This document shows positions 1 to 8,693 of a stretch of DNA of 64,000 nt, one piece after another. Below the pieces are notes generated by a model, which had not been told where the DNA came from, searched no databases, and worked only from the letters and a program-made list of their open reading frames with translations. Source of the stretch: Aminobacter ciceronei. Lineage in GTDB: Bacteria > Pseudomonadota > Alphaproteobacteria > Rhizobiales > Rhizobiaceae. The stretch is taken from the NCBI RefSeq assembly GCF_014138625.1, contig NZ_JACJHY010000016.1, positions 92,336 through 156,335 of the forward strand, read 5' to 3'. Position numbers and translations under genes: made by a program. Each line of letters begins with the position of its first letter. Position 1 is the first letter of the stretch.

Positions 1-951
1 CCGCTTGCGTCGCGGCATGAGGTTCTCGTCTGAATGCAGCACCGCCAGATTGTTGGTGTAGCGGAAGGCGCCAAGCAAAGCCCGCTCCTGCTGGTCGGCG
101 TCGGAGAGCAGGTCGAGCGCCTGGTTGGCATGAGTGGCGATGACGACATCGGTGAAGGTGTCGGCATGTCCCTTGGTGTCGGTGACGACGACCCGGCCGT
201 TCTTGCGCGCAATATTGCCGACCGCCGTGCTCAGCCTGATGTTGTCGGCGCAGTTGGCGCTCAGCCGGCGAACATATTCCCGGCTGCCGCCAAGCACGGT
301 TCGCCACTTCGGCCGGTCGGTCAGGCTGAGCAGGCCATGGCTGGCGAAGAACCTGACGAAGGCGAGCAGTGGGTAAGCGCGCATGTCGCGTGCCGTTGTT
401 GACCAGATCGCTGCTCCCATCGGCAGCAAATGGTCCTCGACGAAAGCCGGAGCATAATCGTTGCGATCGAGATATTCGCCGAGGCTGACGCCGTGCAGGT
501 CGGCGCGAATGAGCAGCGCCGGCGCCTCGCGGTAGAAGCGCAGGATGTCACGCATCATTCGCCAGAAGCGCGGCCGGATGACATTGCCGCGCTGGCCGAT
601 CAGGCCGTTGAGGCCGGAGCCCGAATATTCGAGCTTGCCGCCTTCGAGCGAGGCGGCGAACGACATGTTGGAAGCTGCCGTCGGCACGCCGATTTCACGG
701 AACAGGGCGACGAGGTTGGGATAGTTGCGCTCGTTGTAGACGATGAAGCCGGTGTCGACGGGCAGGGCGCCGTTGTTGGTCGGAACCATGACCGTATTGG
801 AATGGCCGCCAAGGCGAGGCTCGCTTTCGTAGAGCGTGACATCAAGCTTTCGGCCGAGCAGCCAGGCTGCCGAAAGACCTGATATGCCGGATCCGATGAC
901 GGCGACGCGGCGCGCGTGATCGGGCAATTCCTTGCTGGTGTCGATGCTCAC
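1..951 (-). CDS. FAD-dependent amine-oxidase-like oxidoreductase (3' end outside window)
   Basis: About 317 codons are visible, read leftward from a GTG; the C-terminus lies beyond the window. A Rossmann FAD-binding motif (VIGSGISGLSAAW) sits near residue 17 and is followed by an acidic residue ending the second strand (LYESEPRLGGH), as in NAD(P)/FAD amine-oxidase-type flavoproteins. GTG is chosen because AAGGCGAG lies just upstream and no ATG occurs in frame nearby. This family is commonly found beside rpoE-chrR in alphaproteobacteria, often followed by DUF1365 and cyclopropane-fatty-acid synthase genes, in the response to singlet oxygen. Here it diverges from the sigma gene and has its own RpoE-like promoter. 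The substrate is unknown. Confidence 0.85.
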   Translation of the reverse strand, partial: MSIDTSKELPDHARRVAVIGSGISGLSAAWLLGRKLDVTLYESEPRLGGHSNTVMVPTNNGALPVDTGFIVYNERNYPNLVALFREIGVPTAASNMSFAASLEGGKLEYSGSGLNGLIGQRGNVIRPRFWRMMRDILRFYREAPALLIRADLHGVSLGEYLDRNDYAPAFVEDHLLPMGAAIWSTTARDMRAYPLLAFVRFFASHGLLSLTDRPKWRTVLGGSREYVRRLSANCADNIRLSTAVGNIARKNGRVVVTDTKGHADTFTDVVIATHANQALDLLSDADQQERALLGAFRYTNNLAVLHSDENLMPRRKR

Positions 952-985
952 GTCTCGCCTTTCCGCTGCGCCTTATGCTGCTGGA

Positions 986-1011
986 TACGGAGCGCAGGCC
1001 CCGGCGGATCG
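986..1011 (-). promoter_or_regulatory. ECF11/RpoE-type promoter of the flavoprotein operon
   Basis: On the minus strand CGATCC is followed by exactly 18 nt and then TA. This matches five of six -35 bases of the TGATCC-N18-TA pattern I recall for group-11 ECF sigma factors (Rhodobacter RpoE). Transcription would begin about 25 nt before the GTG start. Sequence match only. Confidence 0.5.
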
Positions 1012-1039
1012 CTGGGACGCGAAATTTTTCCGAAGCGAG

Positions 1040-1065
1040 TGATCCGGCGGTCGCTCGCCGGCGTA
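1040..1065 (+). promoter_or_regulatory. ECF11/RpoE-type autoregulatory promoter of rpoE-chrR
   Basis: TGATCC, an 18-nt spacer and TA match the group-11 ECF pattern exactly. The start site predicted about 8-10 nt downstream falls on the ATG at 1074, which argues that translation begins at the later ATG (1176). Paired with a near-identical promoter facing the other way. Confidence 0.6.
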
Positions 1066-1175
1066 CCAACAGCATGAACACGGTCGTTTCCATCGGCGTT
1101 CCGGCGTGGCAGAAACGCTTCAAGGCGGGGCATTGGCGCTCCGTGCCATGGCATGGTGATTTGGGAACTGCCGAC

Positions 1176-1754
1176 ATGAACCGCCCGACTGGCGTCGACG
1201 ATGGTTCCGACATGCGAGAACTGCTGTGCGCTGTGGGTGCCCGGCGGGACATCGAAGCTTATGAACAGCTGTTTCGCCACTTCGCACCACGCGTGAAGGC
1301 CTACATGGCGAGGACGGGTGGCAACGGCCAGCAGGCCGAGGAACTGATGCAGGAAACCATGATCGCCGTGTGGAACAAGGCGGAGCGTTACGATCCGGCG
1401 AAGGGGGCGGCGTCGACCTGGATCTTCACCATTGCGCGTAACCTGCGCATCGACGCTTTCCGGCGTGAAAGGCGACCGGAATTCGACCCGGAAGATCCCG
1501 CCTTCGTGCCCGACGATGTCGCTCCCGCCGATGCCGAGCTCGACATGCGCGAGACATCGGAACAGCTTCACCATGCAATTGCAGCCCTGCCTGCGGAACA
1601 GGCGTCGCTGCTCAAACTGTCGTTTTTCGAAGACCAGTCGCACAGCGCGATCGCGCAGCGCCTGAACCTGCCCCTCGGGACGGTCAAGTCGCGCATGCGC
1701 TTGGCCTTCGACAAGTTGCGGGCCGCGCTCGCCCGCTCCGGAGACGTGTCGTGA
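1176..1754 (+). CDS. rpoE: ECF sigma factor, RpoE/ECF11 type
   Basis: A 192-residue extracytoplasmic-function sigma factor expected to direct transcription of genes answering singlet oxygen and organic peroxide stress. Region 2 contains the usual helix (AEELMQETMIAVWNKAERYDPAKGAASTWIFTIARNLRID), and region 4 carries the helix-turn-helix (SHSAIAQRLNLPLGTVKSRMRLAFDKLR). Upstream in-frame ATGs at 975 and 1074 would add an unconserved N-terminal extension and lie at or before the predicted transcription start, so the start at 1176 is preferred; its ribosome site is weak. The stop overlaps the GTG of the zinc anti-sigma factor by 4 bp, so the two are translationally coupled. Activity is presumably blocked by that neighbour until stress. 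Confidence 0.9.
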   Translation: MNRPTGVDDGSDMRELLCAVGARRDIEAYEQLFRHFAPRVKAYMARTGGNGQQAEELMQETMIAVWNKAERYDPAKGAASTWIFTIARNLRIDAFRRERRPEFDPEDPAFVPDDVAPADAELDMRETSEQLHHAIAALPAEQASLLKLSFFEDQSHSAIAQRLNLPLGTVKSRMRLAFDKLRAALARSGDVS

Positions 1755-2401
1755 CCATTCGTCACCATATCAGCGACGACCTGCTCATCAGCTATGCCGC
1801 CGGCAGCCTGGCTGAGGGCTGGAGCATTGCGGTGGCTACGCATCTCGCGCTGTGCCCAGCCTGCCGGCGTCGCCTGACAGTGGCCGAGGCCGTCGGCGGC
1901 GAGTTGCTCGATACGATGGAAGACGAGGCCTCGGTCGACCAGTCCTGGGCCAGCGTGCGCAGCCGTTTGCAGCAACCCGAGACCGCGGCCGCCCGCCAAA
2001 GCTCTGTTGGGCACAGCGGCGGCTTGCCGGAGCCGTTGCGCTCCTATGTCGGTGGCGATTTCGACACGCTTAAATGGCGGCCGCTCGGACGCGGCGCGTA
2101 CCAGATCCCTATCAAGACGGGCGATCGCGAAACCATGGTCAGGCTGCTGCGCATTCCCGCCGGCAAGCCGGTGCCGGAGCACAGCCATGGCGGCCGCGAG
2201 CTGACGCTGGTGCTGGCCGGCAGCTTTCATGATGGCACGGGTCTGTTTGCGCGTGGCGACCTCGAGGACGCCGACGCCAGCCTGACGCACCAACCGGTAG
2301 CTACGCCTGAAGCCGACTGTATCTGCCTTGCGGTGACCGACGCGCCGCTGCAGTTCCGCAGCTGGATCATGCGGGCGATCCAGCCTCTGCTTGGGATTTG
2401 A
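1751..2401 (+). CDS. chrR: Zinc-binding anti-sigma factor, ChrR family
   Basis: This 216-residue protein is expected to bind and inhibit the preceding sigma factor. The N-terminal zinc site is complete (His6, His31, Cys35, Cys38, in HLALCPAC), matching the ligands known in Rhodobacter ChrR. The C-terminal half is a cupin with a metal-site signature (PEHSHGGRELTLVLAG, around residues 140-155) that in ChrR is needed for release in response to singlet oxygen. Translation starts at a GTG overlapping the sigma stop. The complete ligand set makes the assignment firm; the exact inducer here is inferred. Confidence 0.92.
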   Translation: MTIRHHISDDLLISYAAGSLAEGWSIAVATHLALCPACRRRLTVAEAVGGELLDTMEDEASVDQSWASVRSRLQQPETAAARQSSVGHSGGLPEPLRSYVGGDFDTLKWRPLGRGAYQIPIKTGDRETMVRLLRIPAGKPVPEHSHGGRELTLVLAGSFHDGTGLFARGDLEDADASLTHQPVATPEADCICLAVTDAPLQFRSWIMRAIQPLLGI

Positions 2402-2426
2402 CCGGTCCGTTGTTCGAAAGCAGCCT

Positions 2427-2843
2427 ATGATCGCCAGCTACGCCACTGCCTACGTCGCCACTGCCATCGTCTTCTTCGGCCTCGATTTCCTGTGGCTGTC
2501 GACCATCTCGACGAACTTCTACCGCAGCCGCATCGGCGCCCTGCTTCTCGACCAGCCCCATTTCGGCGTCGCCGGCCTGTTCTACCTCGTCTATGTCGCA
2601 GGCATCGTGCACTTCGCGACAATGCCGGCGCTGAACGGCGCGAGCTGGACGACAGCGCTGATCAATGGCGCTCTTCTCGGCCTCGTCGCCTACGGCACCT
2701 ACGACATGACAAACCTGGCCACGCTGAAGAACTGGTCGGTGACGGTCAGCGTCGTCGACATGGCCTGGGGCGTCGCTCTCACCGGCACTGCCGCAACGAT
2801 CGGGTATCTGGTCACCGCCTGGGCGATGGCCAGGCCGAGCTGA
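2427..2843 (+). CDS. DUF2177 family membrane protein
   Basis: A 138-residue integral membrane protein with four predicted hydrophobic segments. It starts with a family-typical first helix (YATAYVATAIVFFGLDFLWLS) and contains the conserved GTYDMTNLATLKNW stretch. DUF2177 genes are frequent companions of rpoE-chrR in alphaproteobacteria, which fits its position 25 bp after chrR and suggests cotranscription from the RpoE promoter. Its biochemical role is unknown; a part in membrane lipid or photooxidative stress is only suggested by context. The ATG at 2427 is chosen because the family begins with the hydrophobic segment; the ribosome site is poor, so coupling to chrR is likely. Confidence 0.85.
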   Translation: MIASYATAYVATAIVFFGLDFLWLSTISTNFYRSRIGALLLDQPHFGVAGLFYLVYVAGIVHFATMPALNGASWTTALINGALLGLVAYGTYDMTNLATLKNWSVTVSVVDMAWGVALTGTAATIGYLVTAWAMARPS

Positions 2844-2986
2844 TGAGGGCTGCCTTTCGCGGCATAGCCAACAGGCAAGGCAGGAGCCGAGGTCGTCTTC
2901 ATCGACCCGGTGGCGCTGGCAGGCTTGATCGCTCTCGATGAGAGAGCGACAGCCGATCGGCGAGGCATAACGGTCAGGGCGATCAC

Positions 2987-3880
2987 CTAGTCTTCGAGGC
3001 GACTTGCAACCAGTGCCGGGATTTCTTTCAGGGCGAAGGCACGGAAAGCAGCGGCCACGGGTGAGGGCGAGACGTCTCGCCGTTCGACCAGTCCGACTTG
3101 CCTGCTTGCCGCCGCATCGGCCAGTTCGAGCACCGCCACGCCATCATGGGCGCCATGCATGGTCAATGACGGCAGGATGGTCAGGCCGAGCCCGGCCTTC
3201 ACCAAAGCAACCAGCGAGGTGACGTTGTAGACGGTCATCAGCGACCGTGCGGAGAGCTGCTTGTACGCCTCCGCATCGATCCTGTCGGATGCGCCGTTGC
3301 GGATCAGCGTCGCGCCGTGCAGATCGCTCCATTCGACAGGACGTTCGAGCTGGCAGAGTTCGTGATCGTCCTTGCAGAGCAGCTTGAACCGGTCGCTGAA
3401 CAATGGCGTGAATTCGACGCCGCCGCCAGCACGGCTCTCGCCGGCAATGCCTATGTCGGCGACGCCGCTTTCCACCATGCGCCGCACCTGGGCACTGTCG
3501 ATGTCAAACAGTTCGACCTCGACCTGTGGTCGGGTTTCCAGGAACCGCTGCAGGATGGGCGGCAACACGTTGGTGGCGACCGAGGGTACCGAGGCAATCG
3601 ACAGGCTGCCGATGCGGCTATGCGCGAAAGCCCGCATGATGCCGATCGACTTGTCGAAGCTGCGGATCTGCTCGCGGCCGAGATCGAGCATCAGATTGCC
3701 AAGCGCCGTCAGGCTGTTCTTGCGATCGGTCTGGAACAGCGGTCCGCCGATCTCGTCTTCCAACTGCTTGAGGGTCATCGAAACGGCTGAGGCCGTGCGG
3801 CCAACCGTATCGGCTGCGTCCTTGATGTTGCCGCTCTCGGCAACCGTGACGAAGACCCGCAATGCTTCCAGTTTGATCAT
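2987..3880 (-). CDS. LysR family transcriptional regulator
   Basis: A 297-residue LTTR with an N-terminal winged helix (LEALRVFVTVAESGNIKDAADTVGRTASAVSMTLKQLEDEIGGPLF, residues 3-48) and a C-terminal effector-binding domain starting about residue 90. It faces away from the aldehyde dehydrogenase operon across a 96-bp region carrying an inverted repeat, the usual layout for a regulator that controls itself and its divergent target. The ATG at 3880 is used because the conserved HTH begins three residues in; the longer in-frame extension would run into the opposite operon's promoter. The effector is probably the substrate of the neighbouring betaine-like pathway (inference). Confidence 0.9.
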   Translation of the reverse strand: MIKLEALRVFVTVAESGNIKDAADTVGRTASAVSMTLKQLEDEIGGPLFQTDRKNSLTALGNLMLDLGREQIRSFDKSIGIMRAFAHSRIGSLSIASVPSVATNVLPPILQRFLETRPQVEVELFDIDSAQVRRMVESGVADIGIAGESRAGGGVEFTPLFSDRFKLLCKDDHELCQLERPVEWSDLHGATLIRNGASDRIDAEAYKQLSARSLMTVYNVTSLVALVKAGLGLTILPSLTMHGAHDGVAVLELADAAASRQVGLVERRDVSPSPVAAAFRAFALKEIPALVASRLED

Positions 3881-3890
3881 CACACCAACT

Positions 3891-3909
3891 TCAATTCTTC
3901 TGAAATTGA
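3891..3909. promoter_or_regulatory. Candidate LysR operator
   Basis: TCAATT-N7-AATTGA is a perfect 6-bp inverted repeat in the short divergent region between the LysR gene and the aldehyde dehydrogenase operon. The nonamer TTCTGAAAT inside it recurs upstream of the binding-protein gene at 9704-9712. Not tested. Confidence 0.4.
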
Positions 3910-3976
3910 TAACAGAAATATATGCTTGATTGAAGTGGGGCGGTGGCGGATTTTCAGGCGAGCAATGGAGATCGAC

Positions 3977-5428
3977 ATGGCAGAACGCTACGCCAATCTG
4001 ATCGGCGGCCGGTGGCGGCAGGGCGATCGCTTCCACGAAAATCGCAGCCCGTCCGATGTCACCGACCTGATCGGTCTATATGCCCAGGCCGATACGGGCG
4101 ATGTCGACGAGGCGGTCGCAGCTGGCCGGGCGGCGATGCCGGCCTGGCGGGCGACCGGGCTCGAACAGCGTCAGGCCATCCTCAACAGGATCGGCAATGA
4201 ACTGATGGAGCGGTCAGCCGAACTGGGTGGGCTGTTGTCGCGCGAGGAGGGCAAGCCGCTGGCGGAAGGTCGCGGCGAGGTGTTCCGCGCCGGCCAGTTC
4301 TTCACCTATTACGCGGCCGAGGTGCTGCGGCAGCTTGGCGAAAACGCGGAATCGGTGCGTCCCGGCATCGAGATCGACATGCGCCGCGAACCGATGGGGC
4401 TGGTGGCCGTCGTCTCGCCCTGGAACTTTCCGACCGCCACCGCCAGCTGGAAGATCGCGCCGGCGCTTGCCTATGGCAATGCCGTCATCTGGAAGCCCGC
4501 CAACGAGACACCGGCCTCGGCCTGGGCTCTTGCAGAGATCATCCATCGCGCCGGCCTGCCGGATGGGGCGTTCCAGTTGCTGATGGGCCCAGGCGCGGTT
4601 GTCGGCAACGGGCTTGCCGGCCACCCAGGCGTAGATGCCATCACCTTCACCGGCTCCTACGAGGTTGGCTGCCAGGTGGCCGTGGCTGCAGCCGCGAGAC
4701 TGACGAAGTTCCAGCTCGAGCTCGGCTCCAAGAACGCGCTGCTGGTGATGGATGATGCCGACATCGACCTGGCTGTGGCGGCCGCCGTTGGCGGCGGTTA
4801 CTCGGGCACAGGCCAGAAATGCACCGCGTCCTCGCGCCTCGTCATACATGAGAGCATCCACGATGCCTTCGTCGAGAAATTGGCCGCTGCCGTCGGTGGC
4901 TTGAAGGTCGGTCACGCCCTGGCGGATGGCACGCAGGTCGGTCCCGTCGTCAGCGCGCGCCAGCTTGCGGCGAACCTTGCCTGGATGGATCGTGCCCGGA
5001 CCGCTGGCGCCGAAGTGGCGGTTGGTGGCGAGCGGCTGCAACTTGCCCATGACGGCTTCTACATGGCGCCGGCGCTTTTGACCGGGACGACCAATGCGAT
5101 GGACTTCAATCGCGAGGAAATGTTTGCGCCCATCGCTGCCGTGCAGAAGGTCGGCTGCTATGACGAAGGGCTCGCCGCCGTCAACGACACGCGTTTCGGG
5201 TTGGTCGCCGGCATCTTCACCCGCTCGCTCGCTCGTGCCAGCCATTTCCGGCGACATGCGGAGACGGGCTGTGTCACCGTCAACCTGCCGACGGCGGGAA
5301 CCGACTATCATGTGCCGTTTGGCGGCCGGAAGGGCTCGAGCTTCGGCTCGCGCGAGCAGGGCCGCTCGGCGGCCGAGTTCTACACCCAGGTCAAGACAGC
5401 GTATATTCGAGCAGGGGAGCCGGAGTAA
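3977..5428 (+). CDS. NAD(P)-dependent aldehyde dehydrogenase
   Basis: A 483-residue member of the aldehyde dehydrogenase superfamily, oxidising an aldehyde or semialdehyde to the acid. It shows the cofactor motif SPWNFP near residue 150, the glutamate motif LELGSKNALLV, and the catalytic cysteine in GQKCTASSR. Overall it resembles 2,5-dioxovalerate (alpha-ketoglutarate semialdehyde) and succinate-semialdehyde dehydrogenases, but specificity cannot be read from sequence. The ATG at 3977 is preferred over that at 3965 because GGAG is well spaced before it. First gene of a run leading to the ProU-type importer; it ends 4 bp before the next start. Context suggests a semialdehyde from a betaine-like or amino-acid-like substrate. 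Confidence 0.9.
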   Translation: MAERYANLIGGRWRQGDRFHENRSPSDVTDLIGLYAQADTGDVDEAVAAGRAAMPAWRATGLEQRQAILNRIGNELMERSAELGGLLSREEGKPLAEGRGEVFRAGQFFTYYAAEVLRQLGENAESVRPGIEIDMRREPMGLVAVVSPWNFPTATASWKIAPALAYGNAVIWKPANETPASAWALAEIIHRAGLPDGAFQLLMGPGAVVGNGLAGHPGVDAITFTGSYEVGCQVAVAAAARLTKFQLELGSKNALLVMDDADIDLAVAAAVGGGYSGTGQKCTASSRLVIHESIHDAFVEKLAAAVGGLKVGHALADGTQVGPVVSARQLAANLAWMDRARTAGAEVAVGGERLQLAHDGFYMAPALLTGTTNAMDFNREEMFAPIAAVQKVGCYDEGLAAVNDTRFGLVAGIFTRSLARASHFRRHAETGCVTVNLPTAGTDYHVPFGGRKGSSFGSREQGRSAAEFYTQVKTAYIRAGEPE

Positions 5429-5432
5429 GGTC

Positions 5433-6425
5433 ATGGACGCGAAGATCGCCAGCCCTGTCGTCGACTGCCTGCAATATGCCAACTGGAGTGCGGACGTCTT
5501 CGCCCAGATGCGCGCGGGCGGCGTGCATGGGGTACATGCCACCATCGCCTATCATGAGAATTTCCGCGAGACGGTGGCGAACATCATTGCCTGGAACCGC
5601 CATTTCGAACGCCATTCTGATCTCATCTTTCCAGGTCGCGCCGGCAGCGACATCGAAAGGGCGATGCGGGAGGGGCGCACGGCCATCTTCTTCGGCCTGC
5701 AGAACCCGTCGCCGATCGAAGACGACATCGGCCTGATCGAGGTCTGCCATGCGCTTGGCGTGCGCTTCATGCAGCTGAGTTACAACAACCAGTCACTGCT
5801 TGCCACCGGCTGCTACGAGGGCGAAGACCCCGGCATCACCCGCTTCGGGCGCCAGGCGATCGCCGAGATGAATCGTGTCGGCATGGTCGTCGACATGAGC
5901 CATTCCGCCGAGCGCTCGACGCTTGAGGCAATCGAGCTCTCGGCGAGGCCGATCGCCATCACCCATGCCAATCCGCACTGGTGGCATCCGGCCTTACGCA
6001 ACAAGTCCGATACGGTGCTTAAGGCGCTGACGCGATCGGGTGGCATGCTCGGCCTGTCGCTCTACCCCCACCACATGAAGGGCGGCTCGAACTGCACGCT
6101 GCAGAGCTTCTGCGCCATGGTCGCGGAGACCGCTTCGCGTTACGGCGTCGCGCATCTCGGCATCGGCAGCGATCTCTGCCAGGACCAACCGGACTCGGTG
6201 GTCGCCTGGATGCGCAATGGCCGTTGGTCGAAGGTCACGGACTATGGTGAAGGCTCGGCTTCGGCGGCCGGCTTTCCGCGGCAGCCGAGCTGGTTCACCA
6301 GCAATGCCGACCTTGGCAATCTCCGTGACGGGCTGTGCAAGGTAGGCTTCTCCAATGAGGAAGTCAGCGACATCATGGGTGGCAACTGGCTTCGGTTCTA
6401 CACCCAATCGTTTGGACCGATGTGA
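5433..6425 (+). CDS. Peptidase M19 (membrane dipeptidase) homologue with altered metal site
   Basis: A 330-residue TIM-barrel protein of the renal dipeptidase family. Conserved are MSH (H157), THAN (H178), ALRNKSD (R189) and GIGSD (D247). Missing are three ligands: the N-terminal His-x-Asp is replaced by DCLQYAN (residues 11-17), and the bridging glutamate by Gln90 in FFGLQNP; the substrate-site histidine is also lost (LSYNNQ). Ordinary binuclear dipeptidase chemistry is therefore unlikely. I recall M19 homologues beside dimethylglycine/glycine-betaine catabolic genes in pseudomonads, which matches the betaine-type importer downstream. The real reaction is unknown. GGAGTAAGG provides the ribosome site; the stop overlaps the next start. 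Confidence 0.85.
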   Translation: MDAKIASPVVDCLQYANWSADVFAQMRAGGVHGVHATIAYHENFRETVANIIAWNRHFERHSDLIFPGRAGSDIERAMREGRTAIFFGLQNPSPIEDDIGLIEVCHALGVRFMQLSYNNQSLLATGCYEGEDPGITRFGRQAIAEMNRVGMVVDMSHSAERSTLEAIELSARPIAITHANPHWWHPALRNKSDTVLKALTRSGGMLGLSLYPHHMKGGSNCTLQSFCAMVAETASRYGVAHLGIGSDLCQDQPDSVVAWMRNGRWSKVTDYGEGSASAAGFPRQPSWFTSNADLGNLRDGLCKVGFSNEEVSDIMGGNWLRFYTQSFGPM

Positions 6426-8119
6426 TGGCCAACAGGGCAACAGCCATTGCGACCGCGCCGCAGCTAGCCATGCGCTCGCCCGACGTCGTCATGCGCCTGC
6501 GGCGGATGGGCGCTTCCTTTCCGACACGGCTCAGCTTCCTGCGCACGCTGATCCGGCGTCTTGCTTCAAGCGGTGCGACGGTGCGCCGCCCGGTCTGGAG
6601 CATGGACGACAACGGGTTCGGCGATGCGGTCTACACGCTCAGGCTGGGTGGGCACGACTACAGCCTTGTTGCCTTTTCCTGTCCGCTTCCCGACGAGCAG
6701 CGCTCCGACCGCGTCATCGCCGAGGCCTGGGACACCAGCTTCGTGCTTTATGACGGCATTCCCGACAAGGCCGAGATCGAACGGCTGCGGGAAAATGCGC
6801 CGCGCCAGGAGGCGGGGCGTTTTGGACCGCGCGACCTGGTGCTGAGCCGCGCCAACAAGTCCGTGCGTTTCTTCGAGCATGTCGTCGACAGCCTGGCGCG
6901 TGGGCGACAGCCGGAACGCGACCGGCTTGGTGAAGTCGGCTATCTCCTGCGCACCACCGCCGTCTACGGCAACGGCAAGTTCGGCATCGCCGACCGTTGC
7001 GTGCTGGCGGAACGCGAGGGGCTCACCGGTCCCTTCCAGGCCGAGATGCTGACGGTCTGGCTGATCCGCGAATTCTCCCACGATCTCGTCGAGCACGTTG
7101 CCAGGCGCCGCTCGCCGGAAACCTTCGTGCCGCTTGCGCCGGAGCTGCGCCGCCACATCGGAGTCGGCAACTCCACCGGTCTCGGCATGGCGCCGTTCCT
7201 GGCCAATCATCCGCAGCTGCTGAACAACTGGGTATTTGCGCGCGAGACCGCGCTGGCGCGGGTGCGGGCGAAACGATACCTGGATGCTGCCGCGCTGGAT
7301 CGGCTCGGCGATCTCTGGCGGCAGGCGGGCAGGCATCTCGATCAATGGTCGGTCGAAGACGATTCCTTGATGGCGCGCATCCTGGGCCTGCGTGGAGAGT
7401 GGGCCGAGGCTCAGGCATGGATCGACCCCGCTCGCCTGCGGGCCGTATCGTCGCCGGTGGCGTCACTGCTCGAGCGCTCGCAATTCATGTCGGTGGACTT
7501 CCAGGAGTTGCTTGCAGCGCTTGTCATCGAAATGGCGGGGGCAGAAAACGACGATCTCACAGACGGCATGGCAGCGGTGCGGGAAACGACGCTGCAGCCA
7601 GGCATGAGGCTTCCGGCGCTTCGCAGGCTGCTGCGTGATCACTATGGCTGGGCACTGACGATCGCGTTCGACAGGCCGGCGGAAACCGCCCAGTTCTGGT
7701 ATGTTTCGGAGGAGAAGCTGGAGCCCCGGCTTGGCCGCCGTGCCGCCGAAGCTGGCGCCGATCTCGAGCTTCCGCTCGACATCGCCCGGCAGGTGCAGCG
7801 CCTTGCCGCCGACCTTGAGGACGAGGCGGAAACACAAACCGTCGCCGCGTTCCTTGCCCGCTTCCCTCAGCATCGCCATGCGGTACGCCGCATACAGATG
7901 GCGGCGATCGCACCCTATTCGGAAATCCGCGACAACCTGCTCTCGGACCGCTGCCTGCCGATCAACATGCTGCGCTGCAAGCTTGCCTTTTTCGGCGCAT
8001 CGAAATTCGACCCGCGTTCGGATCGCTGGACACGCATCACACTTTTTCAGGGGGCGCCGACGCGGGACGAAATCGCTGCCGGCGAAACCGACGATTGCTG
8101 GCTTCCGGTGCTCAGATGA
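6425..8119 (+). CDS. Conserved protein of unknown function, 564 residues
   Basis: I do not recognise a domain. The protein looks cytoplasmic, without a signal peptide or membrane helices, and is mixed alpha/beta rich in Arg and Glu. Notable stretches are GDAVYTLRLGGHDYSLVAFS (near 65-85), AEAWDTSFVLYDG, TTAVYGNGKFGIADR (near 180) and GNSTGLGMAPFLANHP (near 250), whose glycine-rich loops look conserved enough for a binding or catalytic role. It overlaps the M19 homologue by one base at its start and the DUF3726 gene by 4 bp at its end, so it belongs to the same transcript and probably acts in the same pathway, perhaps as a partner of DUF3726. A GTG at 6422 is an alternative start. Confidence 0.75.
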   Translation: MANRATAIATAPQLAMRSPDVVMRLRRMGASFPTRLSFLRTLIRRLASSGATVRRPVWSMDDNGFGDAVYTLRLGGHDYSLVAFSCPLPDEQRSDRVIAEAWDTSFVLYDGIPDKAEIERLRENAPRQEAGRFGPRDLVLSRANKSVRFFEHVVDSLARGRQPERDRLGEVGYLLRTTAVYGNGKFGIADRCVLAEREGLTGPFQAEMLTVWLIREFSHDLVEHVARRRSPETFVPLAPELRRHIGVGNSTGLGMAPFLANHPQLLNNWVFARETALARVRAKRYLDAAALDRLGDLWRQAGRHLDQWSVEDDSLMARILGLRGEWAEAQAWIDPARLRAVSSPVASLLERSQFMSVDFQELLAALVIEMAGAENDDLTDGMAAVRETTLQPGMRLPALRRLLRDHYGWALTIAFDRPAETAQFWYVSEEKLEPRLGRRAAEAGADLELPLDIARQVQRLAADLEDEAETQTVAAFLARFPQHRHAVRRIQMAAIAPYSEIRDNLLSDRCLPINMLRCKLAFFGASKFDPRSDRWTRITLFQGAPTRDEIAAGETDDCWLPVLR

Positions 8120-8685
8120 CGACGATCCTGCTGTCCTACAACGAAGTGCAGACGCTCGCCCGCAAGGCAGCCTGCGGCGCCGGATTGCCTCATGGCGTGG
8201 CGGAGGATGTCGGCCAGGCAGCCGTCTGGCTCTCGGCGCGCGGCATCGACGCTGTCGGGGTCGTGATCGACGCGCTTGGCAGCCAAGCGGAGGTTCTCGG
8301 CGACCAGTCGGCCATCGATGCACTCTGCTGTGGTGAAACTGCCGAGATTGCGTTCGAGGGACGAAGCTGCAGCTTGATGCTGATCGGCCTCGCCGGAGCG
8401 GTGGCTGCCAATACGGCGATGAACCTCACCCTGCGTTATGATGGCGGTGTGGAGCCGCTGGCGCTGGCGGCGAATCCTGCGGAACTGGCCGCGTCGGCGT
8501 TGAGCCTGCGGCTGCATTCCCCACCCGACGGCGGGATGCCTATGCCGCGTCGATCGCCGCGACCGGCTGCGACGGACGCTGCGGCCTACGCGGCAGCGCT
8601 CGGCCTTGCGGCGAGGACCTATGTGCCGGCCTCGGAACTGTCGCGGGCCCAGGGCGCCGGCGCGGGCACCACCGACAACGATTGA
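8116..8685 (+). CDS. DUF3726 family protein
   Basis: A 189-residue protein matching DUF3726 from memory, with the typical opening LSYNEVQTLARKAACGAGLPHGVAEDVGQAAVWLSARGID. It has a later Ala-rich tail (SPRPAATDAAAYAAALGLAARTYVPASELSRAQGAGAG). There is no signal peptide. Translation begins at an ATG overlapping the stop of the 564-residue protein (ATGA), and the Ldh2-type dehydrogenase starts 8 bp after its end. No function is known for the family; the tight coupling to an unknown protein and a dehydrogenase suggests a metabolic, not regulatory, role. Confidence 0.75.
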   Translation: MTTILLSYNEVQTLARKAACGAGLPHGVAEDVGQAAVWLSARGIDAVGVVIDALGSQAEVLGDQSAIDALCCGETAEIAFEGRSCSLMLIGLAGAVAANTAMNLTLRYDGGVEPLALAANPAELAASALSLRLHSPPDGGMPMPRRSPRPAATDAAAYAAALGLAARTYVPASELSRAQGAGAGTTDND

Positions 8686-8693
8686 GGGATTTC

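Noticed and set aside
2886..2990. Possible remnant of a STAS-like domain (FIDPVALAGLIALDERATADRRGITVRAIT) between DUF2177 and the LysR gene
   Set aside because: Only about 30 residues with weak resemblance and no start; too little to call a pseudogene.
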